Below are positions 37,966 to 45,022 of a stretch of 64,000 bases of DNA, in pieces. Below the pieces are notes generated by a model. That model was given only the letters and a program-made list of their open reading frames with translations, was not told where the DNA came from and did no database searches. The DNA comes from Desulfobacula sp. (GTDB lineage: Bacteria; Desulfobacterota; Desulfobacteria; Desulfobacterales; Desulfobacteraceae). The translations under genes and the position numbers were made by a program. The DNA lies in the NCBI GenBank assembly GCA_023701135.1, contig JAMPXP010000006.1, forward strand, positions 62,001 to 126,000, given 5' to 3'. Position 1 is the stretch's first letter; the number at the start of each line of letters is the position of its first letter.

Positions 37966-38343
37966 CTATGGTTTTTTCCAGGCCGGGTGTACGATATCCT
38001 GATTCAGGCGGATATGCATGTCCTTTAGGCTCCGGGGGATAACAAGGATAGATGCAATTTCGGAATGCCCCATGGCATGATATTGGTTTCTGAGGTTGGG
38101 AAAATCAGCATGTTTAAGCAGATAGGCCAGGGCATCTATCCTTTGTTCCAGGATGCTTTTTTCTTTTCCAGAGGAACAGAATTTAAAATACTGTTGGATC
38201 AGTCGTTCATACTCTTTTTTGGAAGCGGTTTCAATGCAGTGCCGGCTTGTGTCCAGAATCATTTCCATGGATGGTTTTTCGATTTTCGGGAGTCTTTCCC
38301 CATAACGGTATATGGCCTGGCTGTCCTTTGCTGAATCTCTCAA
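37966..38343 (-). CDS. Small unknown protein at the end of the ORP-like cluster
   Basis: A 125-residue soluble, basic, helix-rich protein with no family I recognise. Its likely start is a TTG at 38343 overlapping the stop of the PocR-domain gene (ATTGA), which suggests translational coupling; no in-frame ATG occurs until about residue 26. Residues around 35-55 hold CIETASKKEYERLIQQYF. Being last in the operon, it may be an output or regulatory partner of the PocR protein. Confidence 0.6.
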   Translation of the reverse strand: MRDSAKDSQAIYRYGERLPKIEKPSMEMILDTSRHCIETASKKEYERLIQQYFKFCSSGKEKSILEQRIDALAYLLKHADFPNLRNQYHAMGHSEIASILVIPRSLKDMHIRLNQDIVHPAWKKP

Positions 38344-38867
38344 TTGGCAAGGTTGGCATAGGTCTGAACAATGGTTTCCAATCGGCTTTCAATATAGTCG
38401 CAGGCAGATTTGGCCCTATCAAGACTCATGGTCGGGATGTCAACGGCAAGGCCTTTGATTTTGTCTTCCGGTATGTCGGTTATTTTGTTGATGCTGAAGG
38501 CATCCACTTCGCCTTCATGGGGCAGAAGGCCGCATCCGCCGACAACACCCAGAAATTCATCATCGTAAAAAACCGGCACAACCAGCTTGAGCAGTCCGGC
38601 ATCACATTCTTCAATAACCGGTTTTTTGCTCTGCCGGGCCTGGTTTGACAGATTCATATGGGCCACGGCGCAGATGTAACTCTGGCCCTTATCAAGGGAT
38701 TTGATCACCGGGCAGAGTGAATTGGACCAGTGCTTGTTGCTGGTGATCCGGATGCCGCCTGCATTAAATACGGAGCTTTGAAGGTGATAGAGGGTGACCA
38801 GGTCTGATTCAAGGTCGCTCCATTTTTCAATGGGTAAAATATCGGTTAATTGCATTTTTGAGCTCAT
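38340..38867 (-). CDS. PocR ligand-binding domain protein (sensor)
   Basis: A 175-residue protein that is almost entirely a PocR ligand-binding domain, a PAS-like fold found in regulators. Typical segments are SSVFNAGGIRITSNKHWSN-like, CPVIKS, CDAGLLKLVVPVF and LGVVGGCGLLP, with cysteines (CPV, CAVAH, ECDAG, GGCG) that in relatives may hold a metal or cluster. No DNA-binding or kinase domain is attached, so it must act through a partner. The start could be 38867 or 38855. It lies in the ORP-like operon and overlaps the following unknown gene. Confidence 0.8.
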   Translation of the reverse strand: MSSKMQLTDILPIEKWSDLESDLVTLYHLQSSVFNAGGIRITSNKHWSNSLCPVIKSLDKGQSYICAVAHMNLSNQARQSKKPVIEECDAGLLKLVVPVFYDDEFLGVVGGCGLLPHEGEVDAFSINKITDIPEDKIKGLAVDIPTMSLDRAKSACDYIESRLETIVQTYANLAN

Positions 38868-38976
38868 TCCTTTGCCTTTGCTACAAGGCCTGACATATAA
38901 TGTGTCAAGGCCTCCTGAACCGTCCGCGCCGCAAGGCTTGTACAATGAAGGTCTTCTTCGGGCAGCCGGTCCATGG

Positions 38977-39231
38977 TTAAAACTGCTTCCCGCAGCAAGA
39001 TCCCGGGCCTGCGCAGCCTTGGGCCTTGCCCGGCGCAGACCCGCAACAGGCCGTATCCTTGAACCCGGGCACGGTATTTTTGACCGGCCCCGACATGGAG
39101 GAGGGGGCCGACATCTGTTTGGTCATGTTTGAACTGCCGCAGGATCGGCAGCAGGGCTGGTCCCCGGTTCCAAAGACCAGGAGTTCCGTCAGGCTGCCGC
39201 AGTCCGCGCATTTGAATTCATACAGGGGCAT
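38977..39231 (-). CDS. FmdB-type zinc-ribbon protein
   Basis: An 84-residue protein starting MPLYEFKCADCG, with a second CRSCG, the two CxxC pairs of the FmdB regulatory zinc ribbon. The C-terminal third is rich in cysteine and glycine (CCGSAPGKAQGC, CCGKQF), as in several anaerobe versions. The function is unclear; FmdB-like proteins often sit near oxidoreductase genes. AAGGAAGG precedes the ATG. It follows the ORP/NifX-like gene by 18 bases in the same operon. Confidence 0.87.
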   Translation of the reverse strand: MPLYEFKCADCGSLTELLVFGTGDQPCCRSCGSSNMTKQMSAPSSMSGPVKNTVPGFKDTACCGSAPGKAQGCAGPGSCCGKQF

Positions 39232-39249
39232 GTATTCCTTCCTTTGCCG

Positions 39250-39609
39250 TTACCAGTGGCCGTCTTTGTTGGCGCTCTGGGCGTAAACGGCCCCGCCCTG
39301 TTTGAATCGCTGAATCACGTCAATGACCCGGCCGCTCTGGTCGCTCACCACTTTTACCCCGGCGGCGTTCAGGGTCTCGAAGGCATTGGGGCCGCAGAAG
39401 CCGGTCAAAAGGACTTCGGCATCCTTGTCGCTGATCATGGCCGCAGCCTGGATCCCGGCCCCCTTAAAGGCATTCTTATTGGTGTCATTGTCAAAGGCCT
39501 CAAATTCAAGGGTTTCCGTATCCACCACAAGGATGTACGCTGCCCTGCCGAACCTGGGGTCAAGCTGGGAATCCAGGGATTTTCCCTGGGAGGTCACTGC
39601 TATTTTCAT
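39250..39609 (-). CDS. ORP-like NifX/NifB-family (dinitrogenase FeMo-cofactor-type) protein
   Basis: A 119-residue protein of the Nitro_FeMo-Co fold: MKIAVTSQG start, DPRFGRAAY, and LLTGFCGPNAFETL. Size and domain match the orange protein of Desulfovibrio, which binds a mixed molybdenum-copper-sulfide cluster; whether this one does cannot be read from sequence. It lies beside two MinD-type ATPases, as ORP genes do in D. vulgaris. AAGGAGGG precedes the ATG. Confidence 0.88.
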   Translation of the reverse strand: MKIAVTSQGKSLDSQLDPRFGRAAYILVVDTETLEFEAFDNDTNKNAFKGAGIQAAAMISDKDAEVLLTGFCGPNAFETLNAAGVKVVSDQSGRVIDVIQRFKQGGAVYAQSANKDGHW

Positions 39610-39633
39610 TTTATGGCCCTCCTTATGGCCGGA

Positions 39634-40017
39634 TTAATGTCCGCCGCCACCGCCGCAGACCTGGTCATTCTTGATTTCAGACAGTCTGCCGGCAATGAGA
39701 TCCTTTACCACGGGTTCGATCTCAACGCGCTGATCATCGTGGTATACATTGATCCCGACCTGCCGGAATCCCATGAGGGGCCGCATGCCGATGCCGCCGA
39801 CCACCAGGGCGCTGACCCTGTTTTCGGAAAGCAGGTTGACCGGGACCATGCAGCCGCCCTGGACGTGTTCCTGGTTCTGAAGGATGGATACTTCTTTGAT
39901 CTCGCCGTTTTCCACGTCAACCAGGGTGAACACGTCGCAATGGCCGAAATGTCCTGCTCTTGTTCCGTTTAGTCCGCCCTGGCCGTTTGAAGGAATTGCA
40001 ATTCTACCGTTTTTCAT
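39634..40017 (-). CDS. Second NifX/ORP-like protein with glycine-rich C-terminus
   Basis: A 127-residue Nitro_FeMo-Co-fold protein (RIAIPSNGQGG, ARAGHFGHCDVF-like GHFGHCDVFTLVD, VGGIGMRPLMGF). The extreme C-terminus is VCGGGGGH, a Cys-Gly5-His ending that could be a metal ligand. Start 40017 is set by GGAG 10 bases upstream and by the fold's first strand; the open frame further upstream falls inside the ATPase gene. It lies between the ATPases and the first-named ORP-like gene. Confidence 0.87.
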   Translation of the reverse strand: MKNGRIAIPSNGQGGLNGTRAGHFGHCDVFTLVDVENGEIKEVSILQNQEHVQGGCMVPVNLLSENRVSALVVGGIGMRPLMGFRQVGINVYHDDQRVEIEPVVKDLIAGRLSEIKNDQVCGGGGGH

Positions 40018-40030
40018 AATTTGATGACTC

Positions 40031-40930
40031 CTATAAATGATTGAGGATTGGGGTTGCAGGGGTATTGAAAACCGGCAGGGACAGGACTCTGTCCCAGATC
40101 TGCCGGACTTCTTTAGCGGCCTGTGAACCGGGGTTGTATTCAAAAATGGTTTTTGTCTGGATCATGGCCTCGGTAAAGGCCGGATCAAAATTTATCCTGC
40201 CCGTCACCGCGATATCGGCCTTTTGGGCCAGGTCTTCTATTTTTTGCGCCTGGTCCGGATTCAGGTCATATTTGTTGATGCAGACCATAGCCGGGATATT
40301 AAAATGTTTTGAGAGCCGGCCCACCCTTTCCATATCATGGAGGCCTGAAACCGTGGGCTCTGCAACGATAAGGATGGCTGTGGCCTGGCCCATGGAGGCA
40401 ATGACCGGGCATCCGATGCCCGGAGGGCCGTCGGTCAGGATGAGGTCCAGATTGTTTTTTGCGGCCAGTTTTTTGGCTTCCGTCCGGATGAGGGACACCA
40501 GTTTGCCGGAATTTTCCTGGGCAATGCCGAGACGGGCATGGACCATGGGACCGAACCGGGTGTCGGAAATATACCATTGGCCGGATACGGTTTGCGGAAA
40601 ATCAATGGCATGTTCAGGGCAGAGATCCACGCAGACCCCGCAGCCTTCACAGTCGATGGGGTCGATTTCAAAGGAATCTCTCACGGCCCCAAACCGGCAG
40701 ACCTCCATGCACCGGCCGCATTGGGTGCAGAGATCCGGGTTGATGACGGCTTCATGACCGCCTTTGAATTCCATGGTCTCTTTAAAATCAGGGTTCAGGA
40801 TCAGGTGAAGGTCCGCTGCATCCACATCGGCGTCACACAGGACCATATTTTTGGCCAGGGAGGCAAAGGCTGCGGTAATACTTGTTTTGCCGGTCCCGCC
40901 TTTTCCGCTTAAAATCACCAGTTCTCTCAT
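40031..40930 (-). CDS. MinD/Mrp-like ATPase with inserted 2x4Fe-4S ferredoxin domain (first)
   Basis: A 299-residue ATPase with the deviant Walker A motif GKGGTGKTS at residues 9-17. Two ferredoxin motifs are inserted at about residues 68-110 (CTQCGRCMEVC and CEGCGVCVDLC), and LILTDGPPGIGCPV lies near 165. In D. vulgaris such paired ATPases belong to the ORP complex. The ATG overlaps the stop of the second ATPase gene by 4 bases, so the two are probably made in equal amounts. It may move clusters or couple ATP hydrolysis to metallocluster insertion (inference). Confidence 0.93.
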   Translation of the reverse strand: MRELVILSGKGGTGKTSITAAFASLAKNMVLCDADVDAADLHLILNPDFKETMEFKGGHEAVINPDLCTQCGRCMEVCRFGAVRDSFEIDPIDCEGCGVCVDLCPEHAIDFPQTVSGQWYISDTRFGPMVHARLGIAQENSGKLVSLIRTEAKKLAAKNNLDLILTDGPPGIGCPVIASMGQATAILIVAEPTVSGLHDMERVGRLSKHFNIPAMVCINKYDLNPDQAQKIEDLAQKADIAVTGRINFDPAFTEAMIQTKTIFEYNPGSQAAKEVRQIWDRVLSLPVFNTPATPILNHL

Positions 40931-41781
40931 TTGCTGCCTTCCTTTTTTTCAACGAGGGCCACGATCTTTTTAAACAGGTCCAGGAATTTGTCCTTGTATT
41001 CAGGAATTTTATCTACGATCATCTCTCCTCTGGAATAAATTTGGGCAATCTTTTTATCAAAGGGAATCTCCATGAGGACAGGGATATTTTCCTTTTTTGC
41101 ATATTGGTTCACGGCGTCATTGCCGATGCCCACTCGATTGATGACGAGCCCGCAGGGAATGCCCAGGATTTTTACGGTTTCAACGGCCAGTTTCAGGTCA
41201 TGGAGGCCAAAGGGCGTGGGTTCCGTCACCAGGAGGATGAAGTCCGCCTTGTTCATGGCGGCGATGACCGGGCACGAGGTTCCGGGCGGCGCATCAATGA
41301 GGGTGATCATGTTCGGGTCCGTATAGGACCGGATCTTTTTGATGATGGGGGGAACCATGACCTGGCCGATGGCGAGCCGGCCGTCGATAAAAGAAATGCC
41401 GTTAACGGTCCCGTGCTCGATGTCCCCCAGGGATCTTTCCTTTTCCAGGACGGCGTGTTCAGGGCAGATTTCAAAGCAGCCGCCGCAGGAATGGCAGAGG
41501 TTTTCAAAGACCAGGACGTTTTTTTTGAGGACGGCCAGGGCCCCGAACCGGCAGATGTCCATGCATTTTTTGCAGAAGCTGCATTTTTCAAGGTCGATTT
41601 TCGGCACCGGGGCAATGACCGGTTCTATTTTATGGATGGACGGATGAAGGAAAAGATGGGCATTGGGCTCTTCCACGTCACAGTCAAAAAGCTGGACTCC
41701 CTGGCCGATGGATAGGGCAAGGTTGGTGGATACCGTGGTCTTTCCGGTTCCGCCCTTGCCGCTGGCAACGCTGATAATCAT
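40927..41781 (-). CDS. MinD/Mrp-like ATPase with inserted 2x4Fe-4S ferredoxin domain (second)
   Basis: A 284-residue paralogue of the neighbouring ATPase. Walker A is GKGGTGKTT at residues 8-16; the ferredoxin motifs are CSFCKKCMDIC and CHSCGGCFEIC at about residues 69-108; DAPPGTSCPV follows near 165. Its start overlaps the pseudo-receiver gene by 4 bases and its end overlaps the first ATPase by 4 bases. The two ATPases are close in layout but only moderately alike, consistent with a heterodimer. Confidence 0.93.
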   Translation of the reverse strand: MIISVASGKGGTGKTTVSTNLALSIGQGVQLFDCDVEEPNAHLFLHPSIHKIEPVIAPVPKIDLEKCSFCKKCMDICRFGALAVLKKNVLVFENLCHSCGGCFEICPEHAVLEKERSLGDIEHGTVNGISFIDGRLAIGQVMVPPIIKKIRSYTDPNMITLIDAPPGTSCPVIAAMNKADFILLVTEPTPFGLHDLKLAVETVKILGIPCGLVINRVGIGNDAVNQYAKKENIPVLMEIPFDKKIAQIYSRGEMIVDKIPEYKDKFLDLFKKIVALVEKKEGSK

Positions 41782-42185
41782 TTGTTCCCGGCTCCTTTTA
41801 CGGATTTTACCTGATCCGAGATCCGGCTGATCCGGGCCAGGTGATCCTGAAGTTTTTTGGCTTCCGCTTTGCCCGGTATCAGGGGAAACCGCATCAGAAC
41901 ACCCAACCCTTCATAGGCTTCATGAAAATCCTCATCGGACATGGCGCTGAGGACCACACAATTCATCATGGCATTGAGGGTGATGAGGTTCTCCACCAGT
42001 TTCTTGGCCGTCATGTCCGGCACCTGTTCGTGAATGATCACAAGATCAATTTTTTTTCCGGCAACCAGGGCAAGGGCTTTTCCAGCCGTATCAGTCCATA
42101 GGGTGGTGATTTGATTTTCTGAAAATGAAGCGGTAAGGTCTTTAAACCTATTTTTTTCAGGGCCCACGAGAAGTATCTGGTTCAT
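41778..42185 (-). CDS. Pseudo-receiver domain protein in the ORP-like cluster
   Basis: A 135-residue receiver-fold protein. The third strand reads DLVIIHEQVPDM, placing His52 where the phosphorylated Asp should be, and the N-terminal acidic pair is absent (LLVGPEKN). It should not be phosphorylated in the usual way and may act as a binding adaptor. The lysine of strand 5 is also not obvious. Its coupling by 4-base overlap to the MinD-type ATPase gene points to that ATPase as partner. AGGAGG precedes the ATG. Confidence 0.75.
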   Translation of the reverse strand: MNQILLVGPEKNRFKDLTASFSENQITTLWTDTAGKALALVAGKKIDLVIIHEQVPDMTAKKLVENLITLNAMMNCVVLSAMSDEDFHEAYEGLGVLMRFPLIPGKAEAKKLQDHLARISRISDQVKSVKGAGNK

Positions 42186-42201
42186 ATAAAGAGGACCTCC
42201 T

Positions 42202-42612
42202 TTAATCCTTTGGTGTTTCCGGCTTATTCCGGTTGATATCCGTCAAGGCGAGATAAAAGGCGCCAACGGCAAGTTCGGCGCAGTGGAAATGGTCTTCAGG
42301 AAGGGTTTCCAGAAAACGGATCACTTCTTCGGGGCTGATTTCCCATGCCCTTTCAACGGTTTTTCCCATGGACAGCTTGGCAACCGTATTGCAGCAAGCA
42401 GTGGTGTTCATACAGCCGTCCACATAAAAGGAGACCGATTCAATGATATTGTCCTTGCAGATCAGAAAAAATTCAGCCGTATCTCCGCATTCGCCCGTTC
42501 TTTTTCCGTATCCGTCCGGCCGTGTAATTCTTTCAATTCTGTCAGTGCTCAAGGCCATTTCAATATATTGCAATGAATGGGAGCTTAAAAAATCACGATG
42601 ATCCGGTTGCAT
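42202..42612 (-). CDS. NifU/IscU-like iron-sulfur scaffold protein
   Basis: A 136-residue protein resembling the IscU/NifU N-terminal scaffold. Cysteines lie in RTGECGDT, DGCMNTTACCNTV and HFHCAELA, giving the three cluster-binding cysteines plus extras. It should assemble and hand on Fe-S clusters. ATG 42612 is selected because AAAGGA sits 6 bases upstream; ATGs at 42618, 42627 and 42648 are also in frame. It heads the nine-gene ORP-like operon, just after a sigma-54 promoter. Confidence 0.85.
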   Translation of the reverse strand: MQPDHRDFLSSHSLQYIEMALSTDRIERITRPDGYGKRTGECGDTAEFFLICKDNIIESVSFYVDGCMNTTACCNTVAKLSMGKTVERAWEISPEEVIRFLETLPEDHFHCAELAVGAFYLALTDINRNKPETPKD

Positions 42613-42650
42613 TCTCATTCCTTTCATAAACATGGACACCGTGGACATAA

Positions 42651-42666
42651 AGCAAAGGCCATGCCA
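42651..42666 (-). promoter_or_regulatory. Sigma-54 promoter of the ORP-like operon
   Basis: Read on the minus strand, TGGCATG-GCCT-TTGCT matches the -24/-12 consensus TGGCACG-N4-TTGCW at all but one defined base, with the invariant GG and GC 10 bases apart. Transcription should start near 42640, some 28 bases ahead of the NifU-type gene. Activation would need an enhancer-binding protein, and none is encoded in this window. ORP operons in Desulfovibrio are sigma-54 dependent, which supports the call. Confidence 0.75.
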
Positions 42667-42854
42667 TGGAGGCGGGTTCTATCAATGATTGGAAATTAAT
42701 AAATGATTTAAAATAGTTATGATAATCCCAGGAGACGGGATAAGGTTGGGAACAGGAGAGAGATTGCAAAAATGCGACTATCATGAAGACGGATCGCTCT
42801 GTTTCTTTTTCCCGGATTCTTGACTTGACGGCCAGGTTCCAATAAAGAGAAGGC

Positions 42855-44570
42855 ATGACTGTTTTTTATAAGGATTTTGAGCCTGAGGACCTGCCGGTTC
42901 CCGGCAAACAGGTCATGCACCTGATTCAATATGTCCTGCGTGAGGACGTCTCCATGGAGACGCTCAGCCGTCTCATATCCGTAAACCCGGCATTGACGGC
43001 CCAGCTTCTGCGTCTTGTCAATTCCGCTTTTTTCGGATTCCGCCACCGGATCAAGACCATTTCCGAAGCGGTGGTGGCCCTGGGTCTGGACCGCCTGAAA
43101 AATCTTGTCCTGTGTTTTGCCGTAAAAGAAGCGCTTTCTAAAAAAGAGATTCCCGGGTTTGATGGCGACAGCTTTTGGGAAGACTCGATTCGGAGGGGTG
43201 TGGCTGCCCGCCAGATTGGAATCCTCGTAAAGGGGTCTGTTGAAGAGGCTTTTACCGCAGGCGTGCTCCAGGATATCGGATTGCTGGTTCTTTTTTTTAT
43301 GGAGCCGGAAAAAGCCGACCGGTGGCCTTTGCTGCGGGCTCTTCTGCCCGAAGACCGCCATAAAATGGAAGCGGAACTCTTCCATGCCGGCCATGACAGT
43401 GTGGGAGCCCTCCTGGCCCATCAGTGGAATCTGCCGAAATCCTATGTGCTTGCCATGGATCATCATCATCGCCTGTTTTCTGAAACCAGGATAAAAGTGC
43501 CGATTCCGCTGCAAGGAACAGATGTTCTCAGCGGTATGCTGCATCTGTCGGATTTATGCAATGCCTTTTATACCTGCCATGATAAATCCGGAGCCCTGAT
43601 GGGTTTGAAAAAAAAAGCCGGGCTGATGTTCGGCTTAACCGGGGATGAGGTGGCGTCCCTATTGTCAAGTCTGCCGGACCTGGTAATGGACATTTCCAAT
43701 GTATTGAGCCTGACCCTTGGAAATCAACCCGGGTTTGACAGGATCATGGAACAGGCAGGCCAAAAACTGGTCGAGGACAATATCAGCTACCAGGAACTGA
43801 CCTGGCGGCTCCAGCGGTCTTTAAAGGAGCGGGATGGATATGCCTCAGGACTCAAAAAAGAACTGGACGCAGCCCGGGAAATTCAGAAGCGCCTTCAGCC
43901 TGAGGGCAACCTCTTTAGCGGTATCAGGGCCTTTAATATACCGGCCTCTTATCTGTCCGGTGATTTTTTTGATTATTTTCAAAAAGAAGACGGCAGAATT
44001 TATTTCTGCCTTGGCGATGTGTCCGGCAAAGGAACGGGAGCTGCCTTGCTCATGGCAAAAGCCGTATCCATGTTTCGCTGTTTGTGCAGGGTTGTAACGG
44101 ATATCAGCACGGTTGTAGAGATAATGAACAATGAACTGTGTGAAACAGCCGTCAGGGGAATGTTTGTGACCTTTGTGGGGGGGTGGTTCGATCCCGGGTC
44201 CAAAGACCTTATGATGCTGAACGTGGGCCATCCGCCCCCCTTCCTTGTGGATGAGAAGGGGATCATCCGGGTTGAAGCTACTGATCCTCCCCTGGGGGTA
44301 TTGCCGGGCATCCTCCATCCTGCTAAGCGGTTTTCCCTGAAAAACAGGAGGCTTTATCTTTATACCGATGGGTTTACGGAAGGCCGCCTGAGAAAAGCCG
44401 GGTCAAAAATTCTTGAAGGGCAATTGGGGATAAAGGGATTTTTACGCTGGCTGGTTCAGTCCCGGAACCTGTCCCTTGACGAGCAGACGGCGTTTATCCG
44501 TGAACAGTGCAGAATCCAACTGGAACCCCGGTCCGATGATCTGACCCTGATGATCCTGTCGGGAGAATAA
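42855..44570 (+). CDS. HDOD domain fused to SpoIIE-type PP2C phosphatase
   Basis: A 571-residue signalling protein. The N-terminal HDOD domain (about residues 12-215) shows SVNPALTAQLLRLVNSAFFG and AFTAGVLQDIGLLV. A coiled linker follows (near 300-345). The C-terminal PP2C/RsbU-type phosphatase (about 350-570) has the metal-binding SGDFFDYF and GDVSGKGTGAALLM, then LYTDGFTEG and DDLTLM. It should dephosphorylate a STAS protein. GAGAAGG precedes the ATG. The RsbW-like gene converges with it, 5 bases away. Confidence 0.93.
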   Translation: MTVFYKDFEPEDLPVPGKQVMHLIQYVLREDVSMETLSRLISVNPALTAQLLRLVNSAFFGFRHRIKTISEAVVALGLDRLKNLVLCFAVKEALSKKEIPGFDGDSFWEDSIRRGVAARQIGILVKGSVEEAFTAGVLQDIGLLVLFFMEPEKADRWPLLRALLPEDRHKMEAELFHAGHDSVGALLAHQWNLPKSYVLAMDHHHRLFSETRIKVPIPLQGTDVLSGMLHLSDLCNAFYTCHDKSGALMGLKKKAGLMFGLTGDEVASLLSSLPDLVMDISNVLSLTLGNQPGFDRIMEQAGQKLVEDNISYQELTWRLQRSLKERDGYASGLKKELDAAREIQKRLQPEGNLFSGIRAFNIPASYLSGDFFDYFQKEDGRIYFCLGDVSGKGTGAALLMAKAVSMFRCLCRVVTDISTVVEIMNNELCETAVRGMFVTFVGGWFDPGSKDLMMLNVGHPPPFLVDEKGIIRVEATDPPLGVLPGILHPAKRFSLKNRRLYLYTDGFTEGRLRKAGSKILEGQLGIKGFLRWLVQSRNLSLDEQTAFIREQCRIQLEPRSDDLTLMILSGE

Positions 44571-44575
44571 TTTTT

Positions 44576-44998
44576 TTAAAAATTCCAAGGTGTTAGCTTT
44601 TTTATGAGTTTGACCTGATTCAGCCCTTCAGGGGTATGGCTGTATTCCACCACGTCCATGACCTGCCGGATGATATGAACGCCCAGCCCCCCTGGTTTTA
44701 TCTCCCGGATGTCCCTGGGTTTGATCGAATCGATATCAAAGGGCTTTCCATTATCAACAAGGACAAGGCAAATAGAATCCCTGTCAAGAGTGGCGGTGAC
44801 GTCAATGCTTCGGGTCGGATCATTTTTACAGCAGTGTTTGATAATATTGGAACAGGCTTCATCAACCGCAAGAATGACGGAGCCGGCCTCTTTTTCAGCG
44901 AGTCCGGCGGCGGCAGCGACCTTGGCGGTCATGGCCCGGATCTGTTTCAGATTAGCCGGGTGAGCCGTAATGCGGATGTGAATGTGATCAGATGCCAT
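44576..44998 (-). CDS. RsbW-like anti-sigma/serine kinase (HATPase_c_2)
   Basis: A 140-residue GHKL ATPase-kinase. The N-box is VDEACSNIIKH near residue 47, and the G-boxes are VDNGKPFD near 88 and GGLGVHIIRQVMD near 105. Such proteins phosphorylate STAS antagonists and bind sigma factors or other targets. Flanked by two SpoIIE-type phosphatase genes, it is probably the kinase half of a partner switch. The nearest STAS gene is at 48493. It shares strand with the GAF-SpoIIE gene and lies 24 bases downstream of it. Confidence 0.9.
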   Translation of the reverse strand: MASDHIHIRITAHPANLKQIRAMTAKVAAAAGLAEKEAGSVILAVDEACSNIIKHCCKNDPTRSIDVTATLDRDSICLVLVDNGKPFDIDSIKPRDIREIKPGGLGVHIIRQVMDVVEYSHTPEGLNQVKLIKKLTPWNF

Positions 44999-45022
44999 AA
45001 ATCACGAACCCCCTAAAAAGGG

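Noticed and set aside
37954-37971. Tandem GGTTCTAT repeat
   Set aside because: Only two full copies; likely slippage in a T-rich tail and too short to call a repeat array.
42820-42848. TTGACT-N17-TAAAGA ahead of the HDOD-SpoIIE gene
   Set aside because: It would start transcription on the ATG itself, yet the gene has a normal ribosome site, so the match is probably chance.
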